The translations under genes and the position numbers were made by a program. Below are positions 15,601 through 23,142 of a DNA stretch of 64,000 nucleotides, in pieces. The DNA comes from a virus, in the IMG/VR virus record IMGVR_UViG_3300043256_000274, positions 1-64,000 of that record. One strand, 5' to 3'. The number at the start of each line of letters is the position of its first letter. Position 1 is the first letter of the stretch. The notes below the pieces were generated by a model, which was not told the DNA's origin, ran no database searches, and was given only the letters and a program-made list of their open reading frames with translations.

Positions 15601-15850
15601 TATGGAGGTTCCTATGGTGGACGCTGCAGGAGCTCCGCTCCCGCGTCCGCGGAGTGGATGGGTCATGGGTCAGGTTTCACGCGCGGAGACGGGAGAGAGC
15701 CGGGGGGCTTGCGACGGCGCCCGCTGCGCTCCACCCCACCCCACACCCCCACCACTCGGGGACAATGGCGCCGCCCTAACAGACCCCTAATCACGAAAAA
15801 GGCGCCCCGAGCCTATGCCCAGGGCGCCATGCGGCTAGAACCAACGCCAG

Positions 15851-16381
15851 TCAGACAGCCGCGAACCCGTCGAAGTGGGCCAGCCCATCGTCCCCGATGT
15901 AGCCGTACGCACCCTCTCCCAGGAGCTTGGCCGCGGCGCTGACAGCCTCGCCCACTGTGACCTCAGCATCCGTTAGCCCAACCAAGGCGGGCGCCAGCAT
16001 TGACAGAGCGGACACGTCAAGTGATCGCCAATCCCACGCCCCAGTCCCATGTCCGACTTGCGACAACCAAACATCATGCCCGAGCAGCTCCCATCCGGTC
16101 CACTGGCGCCAGAGGTCACCGTCCCGTAGCTCCGCGGCACGATCGAGCAACGGCGCGAATCCACGCCACCACGCCAACAGCCGCAGCCCCATCGAGCGCT
16201 CCACCCCGGGAGCCAGTTCTACAGTATCTAGCTCAATGTCATCCTGCGAAGCGAGGCATGGATCCACGCAATACCCCGCCCCCCGATGGGCTTCCGTGCC
16301 ACAAGTGCAGGCCCCGCGGCCCGTGCTCGACCATTGGGCAGCCTCGACGTACCCCGAGACGAATTCCCGTAGCCAGCTCAC
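15851..16381 (-). CDS. Hypothetical protein, 176 aa, GTG start
   Basis: The GTG at 16381 overlaps the stop of the upstream gene as GCGTGAGC and gives VSWLREFVSGYVEAAQW. A Cys cluster (GACTCGTEAHRGAGYCVDPC) suggests a metal site near residues 25-45; the remainder is Trp-rich and helical, with the last third Ala-rich (AVSAAAKLLGEGAYGYIGDD). No family is recognised. It is the last gene of the clamp module, directly before the non-coding interval. Confidence 0.55.
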   Translation of the reverse strand: MSWLREFVSGYVEAAQWSSTGRGACTCGTEAHRGAGYCVDPCLASQDDIELDTVELAPGVERSMGLRLLAWWRGFAPLLDRAAELRDGDLWRQWTGWELLGHDVWLSQVGHGTGAWDWRSLDVSALSMLAPALVGLTDAEVTVGEAVSAAAKLLGEGAYGYIGDDGLAHFDGFAAV

Positions 16382-17202
16382 GCGGCACCCCCGATCCGCT
16401 CGGACAATCGCTCCACCACATTCCCGGCCCACTTGGCCGCGATCTCGGCCGACTCGAGGCACGCCCCGAGAATCGCGAGGTCCCCATCGGAGACCCCGCG
16501 CCCCGCCATGTTCGGCAGTTCTGAGAAGTGCAACGGCGGCCGGAAGCCCAACACCAGGAAAGCGTGGCAGATTTCCCAGGACAGATCCATCCCGCCCCCG
16601 CTTAGCGCTAGGTGCGGTTCATCGTCGAGCATGACCACGACCACGCAACCAACCGACATAAGCTCAGCCTGAGCGGCTCCCGCGTCGAATCCGCTACCAC
16701 TGGGCAACGGGTAGGCATAGTTCATCATCGGCTCGAATTCCTCCGGCGATTCCTGCGCCAGCTCCGATGCCCGTTCGTCGATCTCTTCCCGCACGTCCTC
16801 TTCCTCTTCCCGCGTCTCGTCCCGCTCCGCGCGCAGCTCCTTGTAGCGCAGCTCCTTGTAGCGCAGCTCGATTGTGTAGTGCAGCGCCGTGGGATTGTGT
16901 CGATGATCATGACGGGTTTTTTTCAGTGATTCTAGCTCCGCGCCGTCGTCCGCATTGAGACCGGTCAGCCTCACCTTGAATTCGTCGGCCGCGTCACTGT
17001 CCCGTTCGTCGATGTACCCCAGCACAATATCCAGCTCCTCCCCCGAAAAGTCCGGGTACACCAGCTCTGCGCGTGGATCAAGTCCATCGGTATCGGTGAA
17101 AGCTTCCGACCAGTCGACGTCAACCGGCGTGGTGGTCACAGTGTCACAGTCAAGTCGGCCGAATCTCTCAGCGGCCAGTTTCTTCGCTCGTTCGATGTTC
17201 AT
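16378..17202 (-). CDS. Hypothetical protein, 274 aa
   Basis: Starts MNIERAKKLAAERFGRLDCD after the leader AGGAACCAACGCC. It has an acidic, charged middle with two near-identical RYKELRYKEL units and a KER-rich probable coiled coil (about residues 105-150). The C-terminal 120 residues are hydrophobic and contain VVVVMLDDEPHLALSGGGMDLSWE. No domain is recognised. It may be a regulatory or partner protein of the clamp module. Confidence 0.6.
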   Translation of the reverse strand: MNIERAKKLAAERFGRLDCDTVTTTPVDVDWSEAFTDTDGLDPRAELVYPDFSGEELDIVLGYIDERDSDAADEFKVRLTGLNADDGAELESLKKTRHDHRHNPTALHYTIELRYKELRYKELRAERDETREEEEDVREEIDERASELAQESPEEFEPMMNYAYPLPSGSGFDAGAAQAELMSVGCVVVVMLDDEPHLALSGGGMDLSWEICHAFLVLGFRPPLHFSELPNMAGRGVSDGDLAILGACLESAEIAAKWAGNVVERLSERIGGAA

Positions 17203-17213
17203 GGCGTTGGTTC

Positions 17214-17555
17214 CTATTTCATCCGTCCGGTTTCGACCATGGTCCCAAGGTCCGAGACCCTGAATTGTCCATGATCCAGAAAAAGCGTGGCCGCGTAGGT
17301 GTCGCCCGTATTGCAATAGGAAACACCGTCGCGCCCGTCATCGTCGGCGCAGCCTTCTACGCCGTAGGTCCCTAGCAGCTCATCCGCTGCGTATAGCACC
17401 TGTTCCGCACGGGAAGGCTCATTGTAGCATTGTCGGACCCACCGGTCACACTGTTCTGACTCTTCGCGGGGATCCAGCTCCCCGCGAATCATGGCCAGAA
17501 TACGTTGTGCAGTGAACACGCCCGTGATTCTTCTCAAGTGGTGCAGAGTGGTCAT
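17214..17555 (-). CDS. Hypothetical protein, 113 aa
   Basis: Starts MTTLHHLRRITGVFTAQRIL, with a helical N-terminal half containing several Cys and Trp residues and a small beta C-terminal part (SYCNTGDTYAATLFLDHGQFRV). Its ATG overlaps the stop of the upstream small membrane gene as TAATG. It has no recognisable domain. Confidence 0.6.
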   Translation of the reverse strand: MTTLHHLRRITGVFTAQRILAMIRGELDPREESEQCDRWVRQCYNEPSRAEQVLYAADELLGTYGVEGCADDDGRDGVSYCNTGDTYAATLFLDHGQFRVSDLGTMVETGRMK

Positions 17556-17686
17556 TATTGTCCCAGCCCCATGCTCTGCAGCATGCCGTAGAGCTTGAAA
17601 AGGCCGAGGGCGAGGACGGACCCCATCCCGGCGATGAAGAGGACGTAGGTGGGCACGGTGCGGAGTGTGTTGGTTATGGCTTGCAT
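17555..17686 (-). CDS. Small membrane protein, 43 aa
   Basis: MQAITNTLRTVPTYVLFIAG and on, ending LQSMGLGQ: a single hydrophobic helix. The start carries the same GGAAACCAACGCC leader as two neighbouring genes, and the stop is coupled (TAATG) to the 113-residue gene. Function unknown. Confidence 0.6.
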   Translation of the reverse strand: MQAITNTLRTVPTYVLFIAGMGSVLALGLFKLYGMLQSMGLGQ

Positions 17687-17794
17687 GGCGTTGGTTTCCT
17701 TTTCTACCCCTATTATCGGCGGATTGTCCCCAGCACTGTAGAGCCTAGCCCAGTTTCCAAGGCACTGTAAACCGAGCCAGGTTCTACACTTATG

Positions 17795-17887
17795 CTATTC
17801 TCCGCGAGCGCAGTGGGCAATCCACAAGAACAGGAGCGGGATTCCCACTACGATCCACAATAGGGCCGTGACAACCTTCTGAAACAT
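17795..17887 (-). CDS. Small membrane protein, 30 aa
   Basis: MFQKVVTALLWIVVGIPLLF followed by LWIAHCARGE: a single hydrophobic helix. It lies just after the clamp gene, separated by four bases. The function is unknown. Confidence 0.5.
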   Translation of the reverse strand: MFQKVVTALLWIVVGIPLLFLWIAHCARGE

Positions 17888-17891
17888 GGTT

Positions 17892-19088
17892 CTAGCCTAT
17901 GGTAATGGGCATCAGAATGCCCCGGAAACCTTGCGCGCGGAATTCGATGGGGCTTTGCGGGTTGTTCCACCGGACCTCAACTCGATCCGCCTGGGTCGCC
18001 TTGACGGTATCGGCCAAGTAATCCGGGTTCACCGCGAAGCCGGCCCTATCTTGGACCTCGCCGTTATCATCCTCGAATGTAGGCCATGAATGGATGGAAG
18101 CTCCGCGCAGCTCCGCGCAGCTCTCCTTGCCCACACTCTTCCCGACAACCGACAGCGTATCACCGTCGCGGGTGATTCGAACGGTTGCAGTATCATCCGA
18201 GCATGCCGCCGATACGAGCTTGGTGCGCTTGAGGAGTTCGGTGCAATCCAGGAGCAGAATGCTCTCGACACCCTCGCCCGGAAGGATCGAACTGTATCGC
18301 GGAAACTCCCCGTCGATAGCGCGGACGGTGAGCGTCACACTATCTAGCACGAACCAGAATTTCCCCGTGCATTCGGAGTAGGACAGCGCCGCCACGCTCG
18401 ACTTCTGGCCCTTTTTGTATTTTTTCGGCAGTAGCGCCGTCAATGCTTTGCACCCAGTATTCGGAAGTAGGCCAAGCCCTCTAGACTCACCGTCCACGAA
18501 TTCCAGGCCGAATGTCTCGACCTCATCGAGGACCTCGACCACATGCAGACGGTGGCCGTCCGTCGTGACGATACGGACCGCATTGTCCTCGGGGAATTCG
18601 AATTGAGCCCCGTGCATAGCATAGCGCCCCGCGTCCCGCGCCATGGCAGGCACCGCACGAACTAGAGCCCGGGAGAGCTGTACGGCGTCCATCGTGGCGT
18701 GGCGTTCATCGGGTCCACGCTCAGGGAAACTCGGGAATTCGTCCACATCGAAGGTGCAGAGCTCGATCGACTCGCCGAGATCGGTTGTCGCACTGATAGG
18801 CGAGGTCGGGGACTCTTCCCCGCATGAAAGCGTAACGGTCTCACCCTCGGCCGCTTTGACGAAATCGAGCAGGTCCCGCAGGCCCACAACCATGGTGCCT
18901 ACTTCGATGGTCGACGCGGCAAGCGTGGCGCGGACGTAGCATTCTAGGTCGGTTCCTTCGATGCTACTATCCCCGTCAGACGTGATGCGCACGGCCTCCA
19001 ATATGGGCCGCGCGTCCCGCTTGGGGCTCACCTTCGCGCACGCTTCCAGGGCAGTCCGAAGGGCGCCCGTCGTGGTTTCGATTTTCAT
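17892..19088 (-). CDS. dnaN: DNA polymerase III beta-type sliding clamp
   Basis: A 398-residue protein with the three-domain length of DnaN. Clamp hallmarks include RYAMHGAQFEFPEDNAVRIV, the TTDGHRL motif of domain 2 and FPRYSSILPG before the third domain, and a C-terminus ending RGILMPI. It would form the ring that tethers polymerase to DNA. It starts with the leader AGGAACCAACGCC upstream of ATG 19088. Phage clamps of bacterial type are less usual than polA-only systems, so the gene may have been acquired from a bacterial host with the module around it. Confidence 0.85.
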   Translation of the reverse strand: MKIETTTGALRTALEACAKVSPKRDARPILEAVRITSDGDSSIEGTDLECYVRATLAASTIEVGTMVVGLRDLLDFVKAAEGETVTLSCGEESPTSPISATTDLGESIELCTFDVDEFPSFPERGPDERHATMDAVQLSRALVRAVPAMARDAGRYAMHGAQFEFPEDNAVRIVTTDGHRLHVVEVLDEVETFGLEFVDGESRGLGLLPNTGCKALTALLPKKYKKGQKSSVAALSYSECTGKFWFVLDSVTLTVRAIDGEFPRYSSILPGEGVESILLLDCTELLKRTKLVSAACSDDTATVRITRDGDTLSVVGKSVGKESCAELRGASIHSWPTFEDDNGEVQDRAGFAVNPDYLADTVKATQADRVEVRWNNPQSPIEFRAQGFRGILMPITIG

Positions 19089-19527
19089 GGCGTTGGTTCC
19101 TCAATAGGCAGCCGAGGGAATCCCGGCGGCATGGCTACAGTATCGGCGACAATGCAGAGGAATCAAACCGAATTCGCCGATTTCCCACTGGAAACCTTTT
19201 CCTGCCGACCCATCTGGGAAGACTTTTCCTATGCGTCAACCTGAGACATGGGGAAATCTTCCAGTCTCGAGCGAGCGACGCCGGCACTGAGCTCGAGACA
19301 CATGGAAAAACCGATCTTCATTCGGCTGTTTTGCATTCGGCCCTCATTCGGCTGTCTCGGCTTTTTTTTCGACCTCCCCCGGGTCACTTTTTTTAGACCC
19401 CCCGGGTGCCGATTTTCATTCGGCTGTCCAGCCCTCCCCCGGCCGTGTCCTCAGCGTTCGCTATTCGCGAACAACGAACGAGCTAGATTCATTCGGCTGT
19501 CCGCGAGTCAGGCTGCCTGACTCGCGT
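19089..19527. other. Non-coding interval with repeated CAGCCGAATGA motif
   Basis: About 440 bp without a convincing gene. It contains two T-runs flanked by GACCYCCCCGGG repeats (19370-19410), several copies of CAGCCGAATGA read on the minus strand, each starting a very short frame, and the 11-bp hairpin at 19502-19526 just after the next gene's stop. A possible promoter for the clamp operon (TTGATT, 16 bases, GATACT) lies about 30-60 bp upstream of ATG 19088. Confidence 0.4.
19502..19526. repeat. 11-bp intergenic hairpin
   Basis: CGCGAGTCAGG and CCTGACTCGCG flank CTG, immediately after the stop of the 30-residue membrane gene. It may be a terminator or an RNA-stability hairpin, though no U-tract follows. 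Confidence 0.6.
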
Positions 19528-19620
19528 TCACAGGGAGATGAGGACTTCGAGGACCACCAGGGCGATGAAGCCCAGGCCCCACAGAATCCAGCGCTTCTTG
19601 ACCTGTGGATGGATGTTCAT
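19528..19620 (-). CDS. Small membrane protein, 30 aa
   Basis: MNIHPQVKKRWILWGLGFIA followed by LVVLEVLISL: basic N-terminus and one hydrophobic helix. The ATG lies within the GCCGAATGA junction motif shared with the stop of the previous gene. Function unknown. Confidence 0.55.
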   Translation of the reverse strand: MNIHPQVKKRWILWGLGFIALVVLEVLISL

Positions 19621-19706
19621 TCGGCTGTCTCCTTGAATCGTTGCCAAGCTGTCCAGATGGACAGTAACGCTTGGACGCTCACAATAGTCAGAATATACCA
19701 GATCAT
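19617..19706 (-). CDS. Small membrane protein, 29 aa
   Basis: MIWYILTIVSVQALLSIWTA then WQRFKETAE: one hydrophobic helix. Begins and ends with the GCCGAATGA junction motif. Contains a short hairpin (CTGTCC/GGACAG). Function unknown. Confidence 0.5.
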   Translation of the reverse strand: MIWYILTIVSVQALLSIWTAWQRFKETAE

Positions 19707-20050
19707 TCGGCTTCTTCGTCGATCGGCCATCTCGGCATGTGCATGTAACCGATCGTGAGATCCAGCGCTTCGTCGCGAGAGACACCGTCCTGCACACAGA
19801 ACTCACGGAACACCGCTGCGATCAGTGGGACGTAGTGAGTGGTCACGGCCTTCTGCGCCTGGTCGAGCGCAGCAACATCTAGATGTCGTAGTTTCATCAT
19901 GGTCGGCAAGGGGGTAAGGGGGGTCATGTAGATAGGTGTGGGTATCGGTCTCGGCACTCCAACCATGAGTGCCTCGGTCGCGTTGATCTTCTTCCAGGTG
20001 TGCCCTCGGTACTCGAATTGGTCACCGACGATCAGGTCTTGGAAAATCAC
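19703..20050 (-). CDS. Hypothetical protein, 115 aa, GTG start
   Basis: Starts with GTG at 20050, overlapping the stop of the upstream gene (CTGTGATTT). The sequence begins MIFQDLIVGDQFEYRGHTWK, contains a Pro/Thr-rich linker (PRPIPTPIYMTPLTPLP) and ends with an acidic helix. No family is recognised. Confidence 0.55.
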   Translation of the reverse strand: MIFQDLIVGDQFEYRGHTWKKINATEALMVGVPRPIPTPIYMTPLTPLPTMMKLRHLDVAALDQAQKAVTTHYVPLIAAVFREFCVQDGVSRDEALDLTIGYMHMPRWPIDEEAE

Positions 20051-20304
20051 AGCGAGCTATAAAACCTTTCGATGATCGCAGCCACAGCGACCAAGCACTC
20101 GGAGTCCCCGTCCAAAGCCTGTTGTGCAACGTACGGATCCAACTGTGGTCCCTCCCGCTCTCCGCTTCGTAGAGCAAAACAGGTTGTCCGGTCTCCGCGG
20201 TCGATGTCCCCACGTTGTCTCTCGGTGCGCATGATGCGTGCGTAGATGGTGACGTTGTAAAGCCTGCCGACCTCACGCTCGCCGATACAAAACTCACGTC
20301 TCAC
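20047..20304 (-). CDS. Hypothetical protein, 85 aa, GTG start
   Basis: The GTG at 20304 gives the usual four-base overlap with the methyltransferase stop (ACGTGA); a GTG two codons upstream is the alternative. The protein is basic and contains FCIGEREVGRLYNVTIYARI. No family is recognised. Confidence 0.5.
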   Translation of the reverse strand: MRREFCIGEREVGRLYNVTIYARIMRTERQRGDIDRGDRTTCFALRSGEREGPQLDPYVAQQALDGDSECLVAVAAIIERFYSSL

Positions 20305-20837
20305 GTCCACACCGCCAGCAGAGAGTCATTCGGCTTCCCGAAGAACGAGCACACGTCAACCCTTTCGGCTCCCATCTGACATAAGTCAAGCGTATCGAGC
20401 GGGAAGACGTGGGTGCGGTCGATCTCCTTCACGTAGTCGGCGCCTAGCTCACCAATGTTCGGTGTGGTGGCGATAAAGACTCCGGCCACATACGTCACGT
20501 CGACCACGAACAAGTAGGGATCGTGCAGGTGCTCCAGCAATTCGATGGCCACGACGAAATCGAAGTTCACCCGAGGAAGCCATCTCTTCTCGAAGTCCGT
20601 TCCGTCGATCGACGCATCGACCGGCAGGTAGCGTCCCTTCCAGCCGCGCACGGTGCGCAGGTAGAAGTCGAAGTCACATGCTCCGGCGCCGAGATCCGCC
20701 AGGATCGAGGAATCGTCCATCCCCTGGGCAAAGAGCTCATCGGCCACCGCGGCGTATCGCAGGAACCGATACTCCAGCGTGCCTGTCCGCTCGCCCAGGT
20801 AGTCGAGAGCTTCCTGTCGTCTATTGGTCATTGTCAT
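20301..20837 (-). CDS. Class I SAM-dependent methyltransferase-like protein
   Basis: A 178-residue protein. The SAM-binding motif I is ILADLGAGACDFDFYL and motif IV-like VNFDFVVAIELLEHLHDPY follows about 60 residues later, as in small class I methyltransferases. No target-specific domain is seen, so the substrate is unknown. The ATG lies in the GCCGAATGA junction shared with the upstream stop. Phage methyltransferases of this size often modify host or virion molecules, but this is not shown here. Confidence 0.7.
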   Translation of the reverse strand: MTMTNRRQEALDYLGERTGTLEYRFLRYAAVADELFAQGMDDSSILADLGAGACDFDFYLRTVRGWKGRYLPVDASIDGTDFEKRWLPRVNFDFVVAIELLEHLHDPYLFVVDVTYVAGVFIATTPNIGELGADYVKEIDRTHVFPLDTLDLCQMGAERVDVCSFFGKPNDSLLAVWT

Positions 20838-21052
20838 TCGGCTGGTCTTTCAGGTAGTGGCGCTCGTTCACCGTGGACGATGTAGTGAGCGCTGAATGCG
20901 GACATGAGCTCCTCGCCACCTTCGATCATTACAGCGAGTGTAGCCAGGCGGATCTTGTTCTGACAGCCGCGACGCCATACAGCGTTGTCGTCGCTCATCC
21001 GATAGTACCAGTCGAAGCACTTGAGTTGATCGTAGAACTGCGCGAGCGTCAT
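20834..21052 (-). CDS. Hypothetical protein, 72 aa
   Basis: Starts MTLAQFYDQLKCFDWYYRMS and ends LPERPAE, where GCCGAATGA also starts the methyltransferase. A helical protein with no recognisable motif. It overlaps the upstream gene as ATATGACG. Confidence 0.55.
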   Translation of the reverse strand: MTLAQFYDQLKCFDWYYRMSDDNAVWRRGCQNKIRLATLAVMIEGGEELMSAFSAHYIVHGERAPLPERPAE

Positions 21053-21378
21053 ATCAGCTCCAGCACTTCACCGACCACCACATCACGGTGGACGATGACT
21101 TTGAAGGGAGTCGGGTATTTCCCTCCACCGTTCATAGCGATGGCTTCCACGACCGTGTTCGCCACCCCGTTCTCAATGACCATGATGAGTGTCTGTGGAC
21201 GAGCGTCCCTCGTCTGCGGATGGTTGGTCACCCCCATATACACCATCCGCTGTTCAGTGCCCCGGAGGATCGTCAACCGCCGGACGTCATCCTTCCACGT
21301 CTCGCCCGCGAGGATCACCCAGCCAACCAAGTCAGCCATCGAGTCAGCGACCCACTCACCTTGTTCTTTGCGCATCAT
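21049..21378 (-). CDS. Hypothetical protein, 109 aa
   Basis: The start at 21378 (MMRKEQGEWVADSMAD) lies nine bases after a promoter-like motif shared with the gene at 29000, which supports it over longer frames. The protein is a compact alpha/beta type with GWVILAGETWKDD and a Gly-rich loop (AMNGGGKYPTPFK). No family is recognised. Confidence 0.55.
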   Translation of the reverse strand: MMRKEQGEWVADSMADLVGWVILAGETWKDDVRRLTILRGTEQRMVYMGVTNHPQTRDARPQTLIMVIENGVANTVVEAIAMNGGGKYPTPFKVIVHRDVVVGEVLELI

Positions 21379-21386
21379 GATGACAT

Positions 21387-21402
21387 AGTGTATCGGACAA
21401 TG
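21387..21402 (-). promoter_or_regulatory. Shared upstream motif CATTGTCCGATACACT
   Basis: The 16 bases are identical to those at 29007-29022. Both stand just ahead of an ATG and both have AGCCTG 6-8 bases upstream of CATTG. TACACT could be a -10 box placed so that the transcript begins near the ATG. It lies in a real intergenic gap. Confidence 0.45.
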
Positions 21403-21440
21403 CAGCCCCAGGCTGGATCTTTTCTGAGATTTTGGTAGTA

Positions 21441-21462
21441 GGGAGGGAGACAGCTCCCTCCC
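21441..21462 (-). terminator. Terminator-like hairpin without a long U-tract
   Basis: GGGAGGGAG and CTCCCTCCC pair around ACAG directly after the stop of the 139-residue gene and before the promoter-like motif. On the minus strand only short mixed T follows, so efficiency is uncertain. Confidence 0.5.
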
Positions 21463-21468
21463 CATTTC

Positions 21469-21888
21469 CTACGCCTTGTCGGCGCGTGACATCTCTGCGC
21501 AGCCGACCATCACCACTCGCACGTCAGCGCCGGCCTGCATGAACAGCCGCGAGTCGTCGTTTTCAGACTGCAGGTTCCGAAACCCGAGGATGCCCAGGAT
21601 CGGCCGTACCGCGAACACATCGGGCGCGTCGATGAACTCACCCAGAACGCGGTGCTTGGTGACGCCGCCGTCGTTCGAGAAGAAAACGACCAAGCTACGG
21701 TCTCCACCCGGCAATCCCGGATCTGGGCGAGACGAAGAGATCAATACCTGCTCGATGATGACTCTGTTATCGATGTCGGTTTTGATCGGAGTCGAGTAGT
21801 CTATCCACGAGAACTCAACCTCGACAGGATTGATCTCGTCTTTCGGAACTTCTGCGCGGAATGAAAGAATGACTTTCTGAAAGCTCAT
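21469..21888 (-). CDS. Hypothetical protein, 139 aa
   Basis: Starts MSFQKVILSFRAEVPKDEIN. Rich in beta-type stretches (VEVEFSWIDYSTPIKT; ADVRVVMVGCAEMS). No domain or catalytic motif is recognised. It lies behind a clear TATAAT box and a leader hairpin, so it may begin its own transcription unit, and it is followed by a terminator-like hairpin. Confidence 0.55.
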   Translation of the reverse strand: MSFQKVILSFRAEVPKDEINPVEVEFSWIDYSTPIKTDIDNRVIIEQVLISSSRPDPGLPGGDRSLVVFFSNDGGVTKHRVLGEFIDAPDVFAVRPILGILGFRNLQSENDDSRLFMQAGADVRVVMVGCAEMSRADKA

Positions 21889-21944
21889 TGGTTTCCTTTT
21901 TCTGAGGTATTAGAGATTCGGCCCTTTTGCCGAACCCCGTGCGA

Positions 21945-21950
21945 ATTATA
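21945..21950 (-). promoter_or_regulatory. Perfect TATAAT -10 box
   Basis: TATAAT on the minus strand overlaps the stop codon of the SEC-C gene. Seventeen bases upstream is GTCACG, a poor -35. Downstream the leader contains a hairpin, TTCGGC-AAAAGG-GCCGAA, before AAGGAAACC and ATG 21888. Confidence 0.4.
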
Positions 21951-22332
21951 CCGGCCTCCGTCGCCGGCGTGACACCCAAACCGGGCCGAAGTAGAACGAA
22001 TTGGCCTTCCAGCGCTTGTCGCGCTCATAGCCAAACAGCCACCGCCGCGGGTTCCACCCGCACGACCAGACTATCCGACTGAGCCCCTCAGTCGGATCAC
22101 CGATGATGACGCGCTGACTGCCCTCGATGCGAGCACAGCACCGCTTGTACTTTTGGCTGCTACCACAGGAGCACAGGCCATTCTGCCCACCGCTGCCTTT
22201 CTTCGTGCCCTTGTAGTGAGCACGTCCGCACCACGGCACACCAAGCGGGGTGGTCGTCCTTGCCACATGGCAGCACGCCAGGCCGGAGAAGGTCGGAAAC
22301 TGACAAAGAGAGCCCATGTCACCCATACTCAT
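21946..22332 (-). CDS. SEC-C zinc-motif protein, 128 aa
   Basis: Contains the SEC-C type motif CSCGSSQKYKRCC near residues 65-77, which binds zinc in SecA and in many small proteins and nucleases. An N-terminal Cys/His group (CQFPTFSGLACCHV) may form a second site. The C-terminus is Arg-rich. SEC-C proteins are sometimes partners of other enzymes; the substrate here is unknown. The ATG at 22332 is part of the GCCGAATGA junction. Confidence 0.65.
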   Translation of the reverse strand: MSMGDMGSLCQFPTFSGLACCHVARTTTPLGVPWCGRAHYKGTKKGSGGQNGLCSCGSSQKYKRCCARIEGSQRVIIGDPTEGLSRIVWSCGWNPRRWLFGYERDKRWKANSFYFGPVWVSRRRRRPV

Positions 22333-22667
22333 TCGGCTCCTCCCTTCGCGATGTGTGCGAGCTCCGTCGCCCACTTCGCGACGTAGGCCCACTGATCCGG
22401 CTTGACGTAGGCACAATCGCGTTCCGCTTGCTCCAGGATGCGAGCGATGGAGCCGGTGAGTTCCCAGCACCGACTCGAATCATGGAGGTTCCTGGGCGTG
22501 GCGCCCAGAGGTACATGCTCGGCTGTCTCGCCGCGGTCTCGAGGCGTGCCCATGAGGTTCTCGAACCGCGCCGCAAGCGTATCGCGACGGTCGGCCCATT
22601 CCAACACCGCTTCGGGTGTGTCGTTCTCCCGGAGTTGCTCCAGGGCTTCTCTGAGTGAACCGCTCAC
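22329..22667 (-). CDS. Hypothetical helical protein, 112 aa, GTG start
   Basis: A GTG start overlaps the upstream stop (CCGTGAGC). The protein is mostly helical with basic and acidic patches; it ends IAKGGAE at the GCCGAATGA junction. An IR (CTGGGCG-TGG-CGCCCAG) lies at about 22493. No family is recognised. Confidence 0.55.
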   Translation of the reverse strand: MSGSLREALEQLRENDTPEAVLEWADRRDTLAARFENLMGTPRDRGETAEHVPLGATPRNLHDSSRCWELTGSIARILEQAERDCAYVKPDQWAYVAKWATELAHIAKGGAE

Positions 22668-23008
22668 GGTAGCTCCACGCCAAGGTACTTCGAGACAATC
22701 CGACGCATGTCGGCCAGGTGATCCTTGAGGCCGGCGACCTCGCCTTCATGGCCCCACTTCGACGGACGCGCGCCCTCGATCCACATTCGGCTCATGAGCT
22801 CTTCGGTCTGATCGGGCTTGAGGAGCACGGTAGGTGAGCGGTACTCGCCCTGCGATGTTTCCGTCCAGCCCGTGTGCTCATTGAGGAATTGCTGTCGGTG
22901 AGTGCTGGGCGACCAACGGCTGATCCAGATGCCGTACCCGTTTGAGTCGTGCAGGTAGCCAGCCGAGACTCGGATCTCCCAGTCGTGCGGGTCAAGTTTG
23001 TCGATCAT
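22664..23008 (-). CDS. Hypothetical protein, 114 aa
   Basis: The ATG at 23008 (MIDKLDPHDWEIRVSAG) follows a GAGGA ribosome-binding site and overlaps the stop of the upstream 45-residue gene. The first half is Trp/Tyr/Ser-rich (NGYGIWISRWSPSTHR), the second half an amphipathic helix. No family is recognised. Confidence 0.55.
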   Translation of the reverse strand: MIDKLDPHDWEIRVSAGYLHDSNGYGIWISRWSPSTHRQQFLNEHTGWTETSQGEYRSPTVLLKPDQTEELMSRMWIEGARPSKWGHEGEVAGLKDHLADMRRIVSKYLGVELP

Positions 23009-23142
23009 TTCCCAGTCCTCTTTCGGCCCATCTCCCAGGCTATTCGGCCCTTGAGCCAGCGCCGTAGCTTCTCGCTCGTACAGATGGTGAGCGCGAAGTG
23101 GGAGGTTATCTTGCCCTTGCGGACGTTGCGTTGAATGCCCAT
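23005..23142 (-). CDS. Small basic protein, 45 aa
   Basis: Starts MGIQRNVRKGKITSHFALTI at TAATG of the upstream gene and ends WEMGRKRTGK with ATGA coupling downstream. Strongly basic, so possibly nucleic-acid binding, but no motif is clear. Confidence 0.5.
   Translation of the reverse strand: MGIQRNVRKGKITSHFALTICTSEKLRRWLKGRIAWEMGRKRTGK

Larger units (their letters stand above)
14871..15850. other. Non-coding region, about 1 kb, origin or control candidate
   Basis: No frame here has codon structure, a ribosome-binding site or coupling like its neighbours. The interval contains seven copies of a TCCAGTCTC-type motif, a 15-bp tandem repeat, an inverted repeat CATGGAAA-TCC-TTTCCATG (15002-15020), a TCCACCC-TAGGGTGGA palindrome near 15249 and a GA-dinucleotide run near 15400. 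Such repeats without genes fit a replication origin or a major control region. Confidence 0.5.
19319..19713 (-). repeat. Array of GCCGAATGA start-context motif
   Basis: On the minus strand (A)CAGCCGAATGA or a one-base variant occurs with its last bases at plus positions about 19319, 19334, 19345, 19417, 19490, 19618 and 19704. The last two are real gene junctions, where GCCGAATGA supplies Ala-Glu-stop of one gene and the ATG of the next. The others initiate peptides of 8-30 residues only. Confidence 0.55.
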
